DNA of 43,522 nucleotides from Acidobacteriota bacterium (GCA_029263355.1 JAJCXQ010000276.1:1-43522); one strand, 5' to 3'; positions 9,569-17,643 are shown, counted from the first letter of the stretch. The notes: a model not told the origin generated them from the letters alone. Translations and numbers: made by a program.

Positions 9569-10188
9569 CTAGGCGATTGCACGAGCTGGGAGAACTCTTC
9601 GCTGCCGTGGAGTGACTGGAAGTCCGAGTCATGGTACGCGTGGACGCGGTTCTTGGGCTCCTCCCGGATCGCGTTGGCGAGCAGCTCGAGGGCTTCGTCC
9701 TCGGCTCCGCCCAAGGCCTGGATCGACGCCATCAGGTAGGCGAAGGGCTCCTCCTCCGGGTTGCCGTGTTGGCGGCAAATCTCCAGCGCTTGCTCCAGGT
9801 TGCCGTGGTTCTTCTCAACAACCGCGCGGACGTAATGATCGCCATCGCCAGTGCTGTGGTCGCCGATACGTTCGACACAGATCGCGAGGCTTTGACGGGC
9901 GCGATCGGCGAGGTGGATCGCGTCACTGCTGGTCGCAATTTTTTCGAACACCTCTGCGGCTTTGGCCCACTCTTGCTTGTTGAGCAGTTCGATACCACGC
10001 GTGTAGTCGGCGATCGCCACCACTTCATCGGCGGAGGTGCTCTCTTTGGAGTCGAGCCCGAGATCGGCGATTTTGCTGCGGACGTTGTCCGCGTCGGTGT
10101 TGAATTCCTCAGCGAGCCCTTCGATGCTCATGCTCGCGGCGTTCCGCCCGAGGTGAGCGAGCTCAGTTTTGGTCCAGCTTTTGGCCAT
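9565..10188 (-). CDS. TPR-like protein of unknown function in the mgl-glm operon
   Basis: I do not recognise a named family for this 207-aa protein. Residues about 1-45 (T-K-T-E-L-A-H-L-G-R-N-A, then I-E-G-L-A-E-E-F-N-T-D) look like a small helical, possibly DNA-binding-like segment of the kind that recognises A-x-x-L/F-x-T. Residues about 60-195 read as tandem helical repeats resembling tetratricopeptides (A-D-Y-T-R-G-I-E-L-L-N-K-Q-E-W-A-K-A; E-K-N-H-G-N-L-E-Q-A-L; L-G-G-A-E-D-E-A-L-E-L-L). It has no signal peptide or membrane segment. It starts 10 bp after the mglA stop and overlaps the glmR start by 4 bp, so it is made between the polarity GTPase and the cell-wall regulator. An adaptor between the two is a reasonable inference but unproven. 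Confidence 0.85.
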   Translation of the reverse strand: MAKSWTKTELAHLGRNAASMSIEGLAEEFNTDADNVRSKIADLGLDSKESTSADEVVAIADYTRGIELLNKQEWAKAAEVFEKIATSSDAIHLADRARQSLAICVERIGDHSTGDGDHYVRAVVEKNHGNLEQALEICRQHGNPEEEPFAYLMASIQALGGAEDEALELLANAIREEPKNRVHAYHDSDFQSLHGSEEFSQLVQSPR

Positions 10189-10198
10189 GTTCAGTAAT

Positions 10199-10783
10199 CT
10201 ACCTTTTGCGTAACTCTACGAGAATTTGCTTAGCCACCGACTTCAGAGTGTCAAAAACGCCTTTGCCGTTAGGCGCAATCGCCTCGAACGTCGGCTCGCG
10301 TTTGTAGTTGAGCACTCTGTAAAGCTCGTCGGTTGGCATGGCATTCGCGAGGTCGCGTTTGTTGAACTGGAGAGCGTAAGGCAGAACAGCCAAGTCAAGG
10401 CCATGCTGCTTCAGATTGGTCTCCAGGTTTCGGATCGATTCGACATTCGACTCCATCCGTTCCTTCTGGCTATCGGCGACGAAAATCACGCCGTCGGCGC
10501 CTTTAAGGATCAGTTTGCGGCTGGCGTCGTAGAACACCTGCCCCGGAACCGTGTAAAGGTGGAACCGGGTGGTAAAACCGCGGATGGTGCCGAGATCGAG
10601 CGGCAGGAAATCGAAGAATAACGTTCGGTCAGTCTCCGTAGCCAAGGAGATCATTTTGCCCTTGGCCTCGGGAGATGTCTTGCTGTAGATGTACTGCAGG
10701 TTGGTCGTCTTGCCACCGAGACCGGGGCCATAGTAGACGATCTTGCAGTTGATCTCTTTAGCGGCGTAGTTGATGAATGTCAT
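10199..10783 (-). CDS. mglA: MglA-family Ras-like GTPase
   Basis: Small cytoplasmic GTPase of 194 aa controlling cell polarity and gliding or twitching reversals in bacteria with MglAB systems. The P-loop is the MglA form G-P-G-L-G-G-K-T-T at about residues 19-26. Switch II carries T-V-P-G-Q near residue 79, the family's replacement of D-x-x-G, and N-K-R-D near 143 is the guanine-specificity motif. The first residues M-T-F-I-N-Y-A are characteristic of MglA. It lies 29 bp downstream of mglB, its probable GTPase-activating partner, and 10 bp upstream of the TPR gene. Type IV pilus genes at the far end of the window offer a plausible output. Confidence 0.95.
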   Translation of the reverse strand: MTFINYAAKEINCKIVYYGPGLGGKTTNLQYIYSKTSPEAKGKMISLATETDRTLFFDFLPLDLGTIRGFTTRFHLYTVPGQVFYDASRKLILKGADGVIFVADSQKERMESNVESIRNLETNLKQHGLDLAVLPYALQFNKRDLANAMPTDELYRVLNYKREPTFEAIAPNGKGVFDTLKSVAKQILVELRKR

Positions 10784-10812
10784 GGCACGAGGAAGAAGTC
10801 GTTCGCAAACAT

Positions 10813-11310
10813 CTAGTCGCTGAAAAGCGCGTCGATGTCGTCGTCGGTGATCTCTGAGAATGGCGTCGGGACAGCCCCCGCGTTACGGGTGCCTGCGGTT
10901 GCTTTCTCGGCCATCGTTTCGAAAATCTTGTCGAATTCGCCGCTGGCGCGCTTGACGCGCAGGCGGACCAGGCCCAAAGAGGAACGCTCGTCGAAGATGA
11001 CGAGCAGGATCGCTCGTTTACCCACGATCGAGATGTGGATGTGGTCGCGCTCACCTTCGTGGAACAGGACCGAGAATTCACGTTCGCCGATCAGCCGCGC
11101 AAGGCTGTCGGTAGCGGCGACGTTGCCAGCCGTCAACGATGCGAGAGAGGTGGTATCGAAGTTCTCAATCTCGCCCTCCGACGCCATCTGCTGGCCATTC
11201 TTGTCAATCAAGAAGACCGCACGCGCATTCGAATCGTGCCGTAGGCGCTGGAGCACCTCTTCGAGCAGATGGATTTCTTCTTCGTAGAGCACGAGATCCA
11301 TAGATGCCAT
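10813..11310 (-). CDS. mglB: MglB-type roadblock/LC7 protein
   Basis: 165-aa roadblock/LC7 domain protein, the likely GAP and polarity partner of MglA. The domain spans about residues 8-130, with [11 protein letters not shown] near 35 and an [11 protein letters not shown] helix followed by F-S-V-L-F-H-E-G strands. A short Ala/Thr-rich tail ends in the acidic sequence D-D-D-I-D-A-L-F. The ATG at 11310 follows AGAGG by about 6 nt. It is first in the gene train that continues through mglA, the TPR gene, glmR, glmU and glmS. No chemoreceptor or other roadblock gene is nearby. Confidence 0.92.
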   Translation of the reverse strand: MASMDLVLYEEEIHLLEEVLQRLRHDSNARAVFLIDKNGQQMASEGEIENFDTTSLASLTAGNVAATDSLARLIGEREFSVLFHEGERDHIHISIVGKRAILLVIFDERSSLGLVRLRVKRASGEFDKIFETMAEKATAGTRNAGAVPTPFSEITDDDIDALFSD

Positions 11311-11787
11311 AGTGACCTCTCAAACGGGTGACCCAAAGGTATAGCACAGCCGTCCAGGAGCGTCAAAAATCCTTTGGGCAGCTCTGCTCGAGTGCCGTGC
11401 TTCCGGCGTACCGGAATTCTCTGCTACCCGTTCAGCGGAAGTCTGTTCAACCGGCCGGTTGTGTTGGGAGCCAAAGACTGGCCACGACATTGCCTATTTT
11501 CATGGATTCTACGTTATACCGCAAGCTTATCGATGGTTCCGCTGGCAGGTTTGCTTAGCTGTGGACCCAACCGATAGCATGCGATCTGTTTCAGGATCAG
11601 CTCTTGTTGTGCTCCAGATACCTTGGGAACTGGTGTATCGACAGGTCTGGTGGGCGATAGATGGTTCCCTTCCAGGCGCGATCGTTGTCCGGTCGAATGG
11701 TGTGGGCTGCGCTCGGTCTGCTGCTCGCTCCACACACTCGATCTGGCTGACTCGAAAACACTGTTTCTGGATGAGATCTAGCGAGGA
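11311..11787. other. 477-bp intergenic region between mglB and the GGDEF gene
   Basis: Divergent promoter region for the mgl-glm operon (minus) and the GGDEF gene (plus). No gene is evident. It contains a perfect 14-bp palindrome, CAACCGGCCGGTTG at 11448-11461, about 140 bp upstream of mglB and a candidate operator. It also holds the inverted-repeat element A (11655-11785), which reaches to 3 bp from the GGDEF start codon. Confidence 0.55.
11655..11785. repeat. MITE-like inverted-repeat element, copy A
   Basis: About 131 bp that aligns with copy B at 14546-14768. The shared blocks are CGTTG(T/A)CCGGTCGAATG, TGTGGGCTGCGCTC, TGCTCGCTCCACACACTCGA and CTCGAAAAC(A/G)CTGTTTCT. The right end, read on the minus strand, is GCTAGATCTCATCCAGAAAC. 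That matches the left end of copy B (GCTAGATCCCATCCAAGAAC), so the ends behave as terminal inverted repeats; the left end of A is degenerate. An internal GTGTGG/CCACAC pair can form a hairpin. There is no coding capacity. Its last bases supply the purine-rich Shine-Dalgarno of the adjacent GGDEF gene. Confidence 0.6.
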
Positions 11788-13506
11788 ATGCAACAGGCTC
11801 TGAAAAGTTGGGGCATCGCCGGGGCGATACTGGCGGCCCTGGTCATCGCCGCTCTGTTGATCGCTGACGTAGGTGTCGCGGACTCGCACCAGCCATCAAC
11901 CTTGGAGGTTGGGCTGTGGATTGCGGTGGCGGCGGTGGCGGCTGTACATCGACCCCTCGGCGGCGCCGCATTTGGCCTTGGGACCCTTGTCTTGCCGGCT
12001 GTGATCGTTCGTCTTGGAGGGTTGGTGGCGGCACTGGTCGCGGCTTTGGCCCGCCTCCTGGCATCGATGCTCTGGCGGTTTGCCGACCGTCGACGCAAGG
12101 CGATTCGTGGAGTGGGCGCCGAAGTCGCAGCGGCGGCGATCGTAGCCTTGGCGACGCTACTCGCGGCGGTCGTGTGGTCGCGGCTGGCCACGGCGTCCTT
12201 TGCCTGGCGCGGTTTGGTTGCGGCGACGGTTTATGTCGCGACGTTTGCTGCTCTAGCGGTGCTCGGCAGCAGAATTCGCCATTCTGCCTGGCGTGGCGTG
12301 TGGCCGCGTTTCACCCTTTCCGATCTGGCCGCCCTCACTCTCGACGCAGCCGGTTGGCTGCTTGGGGCCCTGCTGGCCGACGCTGCGGCCACCCTCGGCT
12401 GGCCGCGAGTCGCGCCAATTCTGTTAGCGCTAGCGTTGCTCGCTGCCGAAGCGGCACGTAATGCTTTCGCCCGTGGCGCCTCGGATGTTCGGGTCGACGA
12501 TTTCGAACGTTTGCAGCGAGCTCACGAGCGCATCCTCGGTGAGACGTCAGGGATGGGTTCGATCGCGCAGCAGATTTTCATCGAGTGCTCCAACATCTTG
12601 CCTGTGGAGTGGTACCAATTCGAGCTTGCGGTCGGTGAAGAATCCGGCCAGCTCGAATTCGAGCCTGGCAGCTGGTGGGCAGGTCCCTCCGGGGTGTTGG
12701 AAGAGGGCCGGCCGCAGCCAGCGACACGACCTCGCATGTTGCCTGGTGTCCATCGCCGGGCATCGTGGCGAATTCTCGAGCAGTCACTGGTGGTGGAGGG
12801 CGAGGCGTTGGCGACGGTACGCCTGTGGTGTGATCCACGCCGTATCGATGACGGTGCTGAGGAGCTGTTCTCGACCCTGGTGCCGCAGATGGCGAGCTCG
12901 GTGCATCGGGCGCGCCTCGATCGCGAAGCGCGCCTCGATCCCCTCACTGGCGTACCGGTGCGCCGCATCCTCGATAGCGGAATTCAGCGTGCCTACCGCC
13001 GCTGCTGCGAGGAAGGTCGATCGATGGGGGTGATCATGTGTGATGTCGATCATTTCAAGAACGTCAATGACACTTACGGCCACGCCGCTGGCGACGAAGC
13101 CTTGATCTGCGTCGCCCGTGCCCTCGAAGGCGCCCGCCGCGAGAATGATCTGCTGGCGCGCTATGGCGGCGAGGAGTTCACCCTACTGCTCGAAGACACC
13201 GATGGCGAAGAGTCGTTGCAGCTCGCCGAGCGTTTGCGGCGTGCCGTCGAGTCGATCGATCTGGTGTATGAAGGGCAGCGGATTGTACTCAACCTTTCGG
13301 CTGGTGTTGCAGCTTTTCCGGAGCTGCACATCAAAACGGCCAGCGAGCTTCTGCTGTTGGCTGACGAAGCGCTTTATGAGGCGAAGGAAAGTGGCCGCAA
13401 TCGTTGTCTGCTCTATGGTGGCCGCGGCGCCTTTCAGTCGATCGCGGGCCCGATGCCCGTCGCCGGCAACGTACCGCTCAAGCCGCCGCCCAGGATCTTC
13501 GGATAG
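11788..13506 (+). CDS. membrane-anchored diguanylate cyclase (GGDEF domain)
   Basis: 572-aa protein expected to make cyclic di-GMP at the inner membrane. Residues about 1-225 are strongly hydrophobic, with several membrane segments and a short basic stretch near 95-110. About 235-385 form a cytoplasmic sensor-like region that may be GAF-like (uncertain). The GGDEF domain spans about 395-560, with D-P-L-T-G-V-P-V near its start, F-K-x-V-N-D-x-x-G-H-A-x-G-D near the metal site and an active G-G-E-E-F at residues 460-464. The inhibitory I-site R-E-N-D sits just upstream, so product feedback is likely. The ATG at 11788 lies immediately after GAGGA, closer than usual, so a slightly later start is possible. 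It is followed after 10 bp by an ApbE-like gene. Confidence 0.92.
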   Translation: MQQALKSWGIAGAILAALVIAALLIADVGVADSHQPSTLEVGLWIAVAAVAAVHRPLGGAAFGLGTLVLPAVIVRLGGLVAALVAALARLLASMLWRFADRRRKAIRGVGAEVAAAAIVALATLLAAVVWSRLATASFAWRGLVAATVYVATFAALAVLGSRIRHSAWRGVWPRFTLSDLAALTLDAAGWLLGALLADAAATLGWPRVAPILLALALLAAEAARNAFARGASDVRVDDFERLQRAHERILGETSGMGSIAQQIFIECSNILPVEWYQFELAVGEESGQLEFEPGSWWAGPSGVLEEGRPQPATRPRMLPGVHRRASWRILEQSLVVEGEALATVRLWCDPRRIDDGAEELFSTLVPQMASSVHRARLDREARLDPLTGVPVRRILDSGIQRAYRRCCEEGRSMGVIMCDVDHFKNVNDTYGHAAGDEALICVARALEGARRENDLLARYGGEEFTLLLEDTDGEESLQLAERLRRAVESIDLVYEGQRIVLNLSAGVAAFPELHIKTASELLLLADEALYEAKESGRNRCLLYGGRGAFQSIAGPMPVAGNVPLKPPPRIFG

Positions 13507-13516
13507 GATCTGATCT

Positions 13517-14533
13517 ATGCAAACCACAATTGCAACGAGCACAGCTCTCATTGTCGCGACCACCTTGTCGGTATGGCTGGCCGGCCCAGTTGCAGGCGAG
13601 CCGTTGCGGTTGGCGGCGGACGCTTTCGGTACCCAAGCCGAGGTCGAGATCCGGGACCTGCCGCATGATCAGGCGGTCGCCGCGGCCCGAGCCGCGCTGC
13701 ACGAAATTTTCGATATCGGTCAGTTGCTCGACCCAGACGGGACGATCGTTGGCGGCTTGGGGGTCCTCAACGCCTCTAGTGAATTCTTGGAGCTGGAGCC
13801 GCGAGTGTCTGACTTCTTGCGGCGGGGTTTGCAGTTCTGTCTTTGGACCAACGGTGCTCACGGCCCTTTGGGCGGCGAGCTTTATCGGCTGTGGCGAAGC
13901 GCCCAGGGGAAGATCCCAAATCCGAATGATCTGCGTGACGCGGTGATCGGCGCGCAGTGCGCTGGCATCACTCTGAATTTCGGCGAGCCGACGATTCATG
14001 CCAAGCTGAGCCTGGGCAGCCGCGCCGAGGCCATCGCCATGGGGCGTGGCTTTGCCGTCGATCGAGCCGTTGAGGTGCTGCGCCAAGCCGGTGTCGAGAA
14101 CGCAATGGTTGAGATCGGGGGGGTGTGGCGAGCGATGGGAGGCGGTCCTGGTGGCGAGGGTTGGCTGGCTGTCATCCCGGCGGCGCCGGGCCAAACGAAG
14201 CCCACCGATCGCATCTTTCTGCGCGATCAGTCCTTGGCGATCTTCGGTATTCAGTCGATCAACAGAGAACCGGTGATCCGGTTGGTCGATCAGCGCACCG
14301 GCGTGCCGGCCACCGGGATGGTGATGGTGGCGACGGTCACCGAACAAGCGATGGACGCCGAGGCTTTGGCGGCAGGCCTCTTCGTCGCCGGGCTGCGTGA
14401 GGGTCAGATGCGTCTCGGTGGTCTGGAGCCCCGACCCTCGGTGTTTTGGCTGCTCGGCCAGGGCAAGGGTGAGCCGCTGGAATCGACCTACCGATGGTCC
14501 GAACTCACCCGCATATCACGCACCGTCTATTGA
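13517..14533 (+). CDS. ApbE-like (FAD:protein FMN transferase-like) secreted protein
   Basis: 338-aa protein with a signal peptide (about 1-27, ending V-A-G-E) and an ApbE-like fold, so it would act outside the cytoplasm. Family landmarks are G-R-G-F-A-V-D-R-A-V-E-V-L near residue 178, V-E-I-G-G-V-W-R-A-M-G near 200, D-Q-R-T-G-V-P near 258 and A-M-D-A-E-A-L-A-A-G-L-F near 280. ApbE enzymes flavinylate Thr in partner proteins such as Rnf or Nqr subunits. Here the usual H-I-I-D-P-R-T-G is altered to R-L-V-D-Q-R-T-G, and an extra segment interrupts the D-L-G-G-I-A-K-G motif, so catalysis is uncertain. It is 10 bp downstream of the GGDEF gene and probably cotranscribed. No obvious flavinylation substrate lies nearby. 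Confidence 0.8.
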   Translation: MQTTIATSTALIVATTLSVWLAGPVAGEPLRLAADAFGTQAEVEIRDLPHDQAVAAARAALHEIFDIGQLLDPDGTIVGGLGVLNASSEFLELEPRVSDFLRRGLQFCLWTNGAHGPLGGELYRLWRSAQGKIPNPNDLRDAVIGAQCAGITLNFGEPTIHAKLSLGSRAEAIAMGRGFAVDRAVEVLRQAGVENAMVEIGGVWRAMGGGPGGEGWLAVIPAAPGQTKPTDRIFLRDQSLAIFGIQSINREPVIRLVDQRTGVPATGMVMVATVTEQAMDAEALAAGLFVAGLREGQMRLGGLEPRPSVFWLLGQGKGEPLESTYRWSELTRISRTVY

Positions 14534-14545
14534 CCACACTCGCCT

Positions 14546-14768
14546 CTAGCTAGATCCCATCCAAGAACGCCCGTTGACCGGTCGAATGTTGTGGGCTGCG
14601 CTCAGCCTGCGTGACTCGCACGTCCGGTACCAAGAAGCATAAAGCTTCTTTAATCAATGGTTTAACCAACTCATTGATCCAGTTAGCTCAGACATCCTCG
14701 GCTGTGCTCGCTCCACACACTCGACCTGACTGACTCGAAAACGCTGTTTCTAGATGGCCTCTAGCTAG
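14546..14768. repeat. MITE-like inverted-repeat element, copy B
   Basis: About 223 bp in the region between the ApbE-like gene and gltA. Both ends carry CTAGCTAG (14546-14553 and 14761-14768). Read inward, the ends match as CTAGCTAGA, then CCATC, then AGAA, i.e. imperfect terminal inverted repeats of roughly 25 bp. The same 12 bases GCCTCTAGCTAG occur directly repeated at 14542-14553 and 14757-14768. Compared with copy A it has 93 extra bp (14611-14703), which are richer in A+T and include a small hairpin AAGAAGC/GCTTCTT. No coding capacity is visible. Confidence 0.6.
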
Positions 14769-14778
14769 CTCACCAACA

Positions 14779-14792
14779 ACCCCTCACGGGGT
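14779..14792 (-). terminator. possible weak terminator after gltA
   Basis: On the minus strand the hairpin ACCCC-GTGA-GGGGT is followed by a short T/G-rich stretch, 34 bp past the gltA stop codon. The stem is only 5 bp and the T run is poor, so this is a weak call. Confidence 0.35.
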
Positions 14793-14825
14793 GTCGAGCC
14801 GGTTCTGCGAAGCAACGAGACCTGA

Positions 14826-16100
14826 CTAACGGTCCTCGATCGCCTCGTAGTCACGTTCGGTCGGGCCGGTGTAGATCTGACGCGGCCGGTTGATGCGGGT
14901 CTTGGGGTCTTCGCGCATTTCTTTCCACTGTGCGATCCATCCCGGCAATCGACCGAGGGCAAACATCACCGTGAACATATTGGTCGGGATCGTCATTGCG
15001 CTGTAAATGATGCCACTGTAGAAGTCGACATTGGGGTACAGGCGTCGCTTGACAAAGAATTCGTCCTCGAGCGCCACTTTCTCGAGATTGCGGGCGATGT
15101 CGAGAAGTGGATCTTGGACACCAAGATCTTCGAGCACATCATCGGCTGCTTTCTTGAGGATTCGAGCGCGGGGGTCGAAATTCTTGTAGACCCGATGCCC
15201 GAAGCCCATCAGCCGGAAGCCCGACGACTTGTCCTTCGCCATGTCGACGTACTTCTGGTAGTTGTCGCCATCCTCGTGGATCATCTGCAGCATCTCGATG
15301 ACTTTTTGGTTGGCGCCGCCGTGGAGCGGGCCCCACAACGCGCTGATGCCAGCGGCGATCGAGGCGTAGAGGTTGGCCTGGCTCGAGCCCACCATGCGCA
15401 CCGTCGAGGTACTGCAGTTCTGCTCGTGGTCAGCGTGCAGGATGAGGAGAAGGTTGAGCGCACGCTCCCGTACAGGGTTGATCTCGTAAGGCTCTGCCGG
15501 CACCGCGAACATCATGTGCAAGAAGTTCTCAGTGTAGGAGAGATCGTTGCGTGGGTAGATGAAGGGCTGGCCGATCGACTTCTTGTAGGAGAGGGACGCG
15601 ATCGTGGTCGCTTTGGACAGCAACCGCAGGATGTTGAGATCGATGCGGTCTTCCTGCATGGCGTTGGGGTAATAGGTCGCCAGCGACGTCACCATCGACG
15701 ACAGGATCGCCATCGGGTGAGCATTCGGCGGGTAACCCTCGAAGAGCTTCTTCATGTCCTCGTGGAGCATGCTGTGGTAAGTGAGCCCTTCGTTGAAATC
15801 ATCCAGCTGCTGACGGTTGGGCAGCGCGCCGTAAATCAACAGATAGCAGACCTCGCTGAAGCTAGCGTGCTCGGCGAGCTGTTCGATCGGGTAGCCGCGG
15901 TAACGCAGGATGCCCTTCTCGCCGTTGATAAAGGTAATCGCGCTGTGGCAACTCCCAGTATTGCCGTAACCCGAGTCGACGGTGATGGCTTTGCTCAGCG
16001 AGCGCAGGCTGGAGATGTCGACACCAACCTCTCCTTCCGACCCGACGACGGTGGGAAGCTCGTACTCTTTACCATCTAGTATCAGCTTGGCGGTGCCCAT
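14826..16100 (-). CDS. gltA: citrate synthase
   Basis: 424-aa type II (Gram-negative, hexameric type) citrate synthase that condenses acetyl-CoA and oxaloacetate at the entry of the TCA cycle. The N-terminal small domain (A-K-L-I-L-D-G-K-E-Y-E-L-P) is present, as in E. coli GltA. Catalytic landmarks are H-A-D-H-E-Q-N-C-S-T-S-T near residue 226, the L-H-G-G-A-N region near 260 and the catalytic F-G-H-R-V-Y-K near 305. The length is normal. It is a single gene flanked by element B downstream and, upstream, a 224-bp region carrying a striking 26-bp dyad 85 bp before the ATG, so dedicated regulation is plausible. Confidence 0.97.
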   Translation of the reverse strand: MGTAKLILDGKEYELPTVVGSEGEVGVDISSLRSLSKAITVDSGYGNTGSCHSAITFINGEKGILRYRGYPIEQLAEHASFSEVCYLLIYGALPNRQQLDDFNEGLTYHSMLHEDMKKLFEGYPPNAHPMAILSSMVTSLATYYPNAMQEDRIDLNILRLLSKATTIASLSYKKSIGQPFIYPRNDLSYTENFLHMMFAVPAEPYEINPVRERALNLLLILHADHEQNCSTSTVRMVGSSQANLYASIAAGISALWGPLHGGANQKVIEMLQMIHEDGDNYQKYVDMAKDKSSGFRLMGFGHRVYKNFDPRARILKKAADDVLEDLGVQDPLLDIARNLEKVALEDEFFVKRRLYPNVDFYSGIIYSAMTIPTNMFTVMFALGRLPGWIAQWKEMREDPKTRINRPRQIYTGPTERDYEAIEDR

Positions 16101-16184
16101 CCGTTATCTCCTGAAGTCAGCGAACTCGCCAGCCCTGCGGCGGGTCGAAAGCGACGAATTCGCGCAGTATCGATTGAGTGATTC

Positions 16185-16210
16185 TTCTTGCACGTAATTA
16201 CATGCAAGAA
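16185..16210. promoter_or_regulatory. 26-bp dyad upstream of gltA, candidate operator
   Basis: Arms TTCTTGCA (16185-16192) and TGCAAGAA (16203-16210) surround a palindromic core GTAATTAC (16194-16201), with a single C/A mismatch pair. It is AT-rich compared with its surroundings and lies 85 bp upstream of the gltA start, in the 224-bp gap to mobA. No T run follows on either strand, which argues for a repressor or activator site rather than a terminator. Confidence 0.55.
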
Positions 16211-16324
16211 CACCTAAGTCTATCGTTTTAGTGGCCTTGCCCGCAAGCTAGGGCAGCGGTGACAAGAAGCGGGAACGACCGGCTAAACACCCTGGCGGAA
16301 GCTTGGTTGGATAGCGCCTGGAAG

Positions 16325-16927
16325 TTACTCGGACGCTCTCAGCCGTGCTAGGTCTTGCGGTGTGTTGAGATTCAGAAACAGACGTTGCGGCGTACCGAAA
16401 ACGGCGAGGTCGGCGCCTTCGAGATAACGCATCCGCAGATCACCCGCCAGCAGTAGACGGTGGAGAGCGAATCGGCCGGCGGCCACCGCGGATGCCAGCG
16501 CCGCCAGGGCCGTCGGCCGATACAGGGCACACAACGGCTCGATCCCGCGATGCCAGCGAGGCACGTGGGCGTCGAAGCCAGGGTCTGACGCGTCGATGGA
16601 TCGAGCGAGATGCCCCAGGAGCTCCGTCGTCACCATCGGCAAGTCACAGGCCAAGACGAGCAGGTCGCGGCCGGGATAAACCGCCGCGGCGCCGAGCAGG
16701 CCGGCCGCCGGGCCACCTCCGGGACCATCGGGAATCGAACGCTCATCGGCAGCTGCCTGAAGCCCTCGGTCGGCGATCAGCACCTTGTCGTTGATCGTTC
16801 GCAGCCGGGCTGCGGCGCGCTCCACCAGGCTCGTGTCGTCGAGGCGCAGACGTGCCTTGTCGCGACCCATGCGGCGCGATGCTCCACCTGCCAGGACCAC
16901 TCCGATCACGTCTCTGTTCTCGTGCAT
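16325..16927 (-). CDS. mobA: molybdenum cofactor guanylyltransferase-like protein
   Basis: 200-aa nucleotidyltransferase predicted to attach GMP to molybdopterin, giving the bis-MGD or MGD form of the cofactor. The signature V-V-L-A-G-G-A-S-R-R-M-G-R-D-K-A is at residues about 10-25, A-C-D-L-P-M-V near 95 is the metal/nucleotide site, and the C-terminal L-N-L-N-T-P-Q-D-L-A is typical of MobA. The length fits the family. moeA is present in the same window at 29136-30341, so the pathway is used. Its gene is divergent from the cyclophilin gene with a shared 128-bp promoter region. Confidence 0.9.
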   Translation of the reverse strand: MHENRDVIGVVLAGGASRRMGRDKARLRLDDTSLVERAAARLRTINDKVLIADRGLQAAADERSIPDGPGGGPAAGLLGAAAVYPGRDLLVLACDLPMVTTELLGHLARSIDASDPGFDAHVPRWHRGIEPLCALYRPTALAALASAVAAGRFALHRLLLAGDLRMRYLEGADLAVFGTPQRLFLNLNTPQDLARLRASE

Positions 16928-17055
16928 CTCTTGCTCACGGTCGGATCGCGATGCCTCTGTTATGCTTCTGAGCCTTCGGATGCTGGCATGCTGGCCCCCG
17001 GAGTCCCACCTTCAAAAAGTGTCCGATCCAACTCATACAACAGCGGAGGAGAGAT

Positions 17056-17544
17056 ATGTTCGCCGTCATCCAGACTGACAAGGGAGAAATCCGTTTAGAG
17101 CTCACCCCCGACAAGACCCCGATGACCGTTGCCAACTTCGTCAATCTGACGGAGCGCGGTTATTACAACGGGATAACCTTTCATCGTGTGATCCCAAACT
17201 TCATGGTCCAGGGGGGGGATCCTACCGCGACCGGCAGCGGCGGCCCAGGCTACAATTTCCCTGACGAGATCAATCCTGACCTGAAACACGACAGCCCGGG
17301 TGTCCTGTCGATGGCCAATGCTGGCCCAGGCACCAACGGTAGCCAGTTCTTCATCACCCACCTCGAAACACCCTGGCTCGACGGCAAACACACGGTGTTC
17401 GGCCGCGTGGTCTCGGGGCTAGAAGTCGTCAACGCCATCGCTGGCGGTGACGCGATGAAGTCCGTCACCATCGAGGGTGACACCAGTGCTCTCAAAGAGC
17501 AGATGAAGGATCAAATCAGTCGTTGGAACGCGGTTCTCGGCTGA
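17056..17544 (+). CDS. ppiB: cyclophilin-type peptidyl-prolyl cis-trans isomerase
   Basis: 162-aa protein-folding catalyst. It has no signal peptide, so it is cytoplasmic like PpiB. The active-site signatures [14 protein letters not shown] (about 42-55), [16 protein letters not shown] (about 87-102) and [10 protein letters not shown] (about 107-116) are complete. GGAGGAG lies about 6 nt before the ATG. It is transcribed away from mobA and ends before a long GC-rich inverted repeat that probably terminates it. Confidence 0.95.
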   Translation: MFAVIQTDKGEIRLELTPDKTPMTVANFVNLTERGYYNGITFHRVIPNFMVQGGDPTATGSGGPGYNFPDEINPDLKHDSPGVLSMANAGPGTNGSQFFITHLETPWLDGKHTVFGRVVSGLEVVNAIAGGDAMKSVTIEGDTSALKEQMKDQISRWNAVLG

Positions 17545-17581
17545 TCTGTTACCGGTCGCCGTACGACCCTCGCGCCCCCCA

Positions 17582-17643
17582 GGCCCCCTCTCCGCCGGGG
17601 CCGCCTAGGCCACCCTTCACGCCCACTCGGGAGAGGGGTGGCC
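17582..17643. terminator. GC-rich bidirectional terminator-like inverted repeat
   Basis: GGCCCCCTCTCC (17582-17593) pairs with GGAGAGGGGTGGCC (17630-17643), with a bulge. The loop has its own GGCC/GGCC pairing around CCTA. On the plus strand TGGTTTTGG follows. It separates the convergent ppiB and cold-shock genes. Confidence 0.55.
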
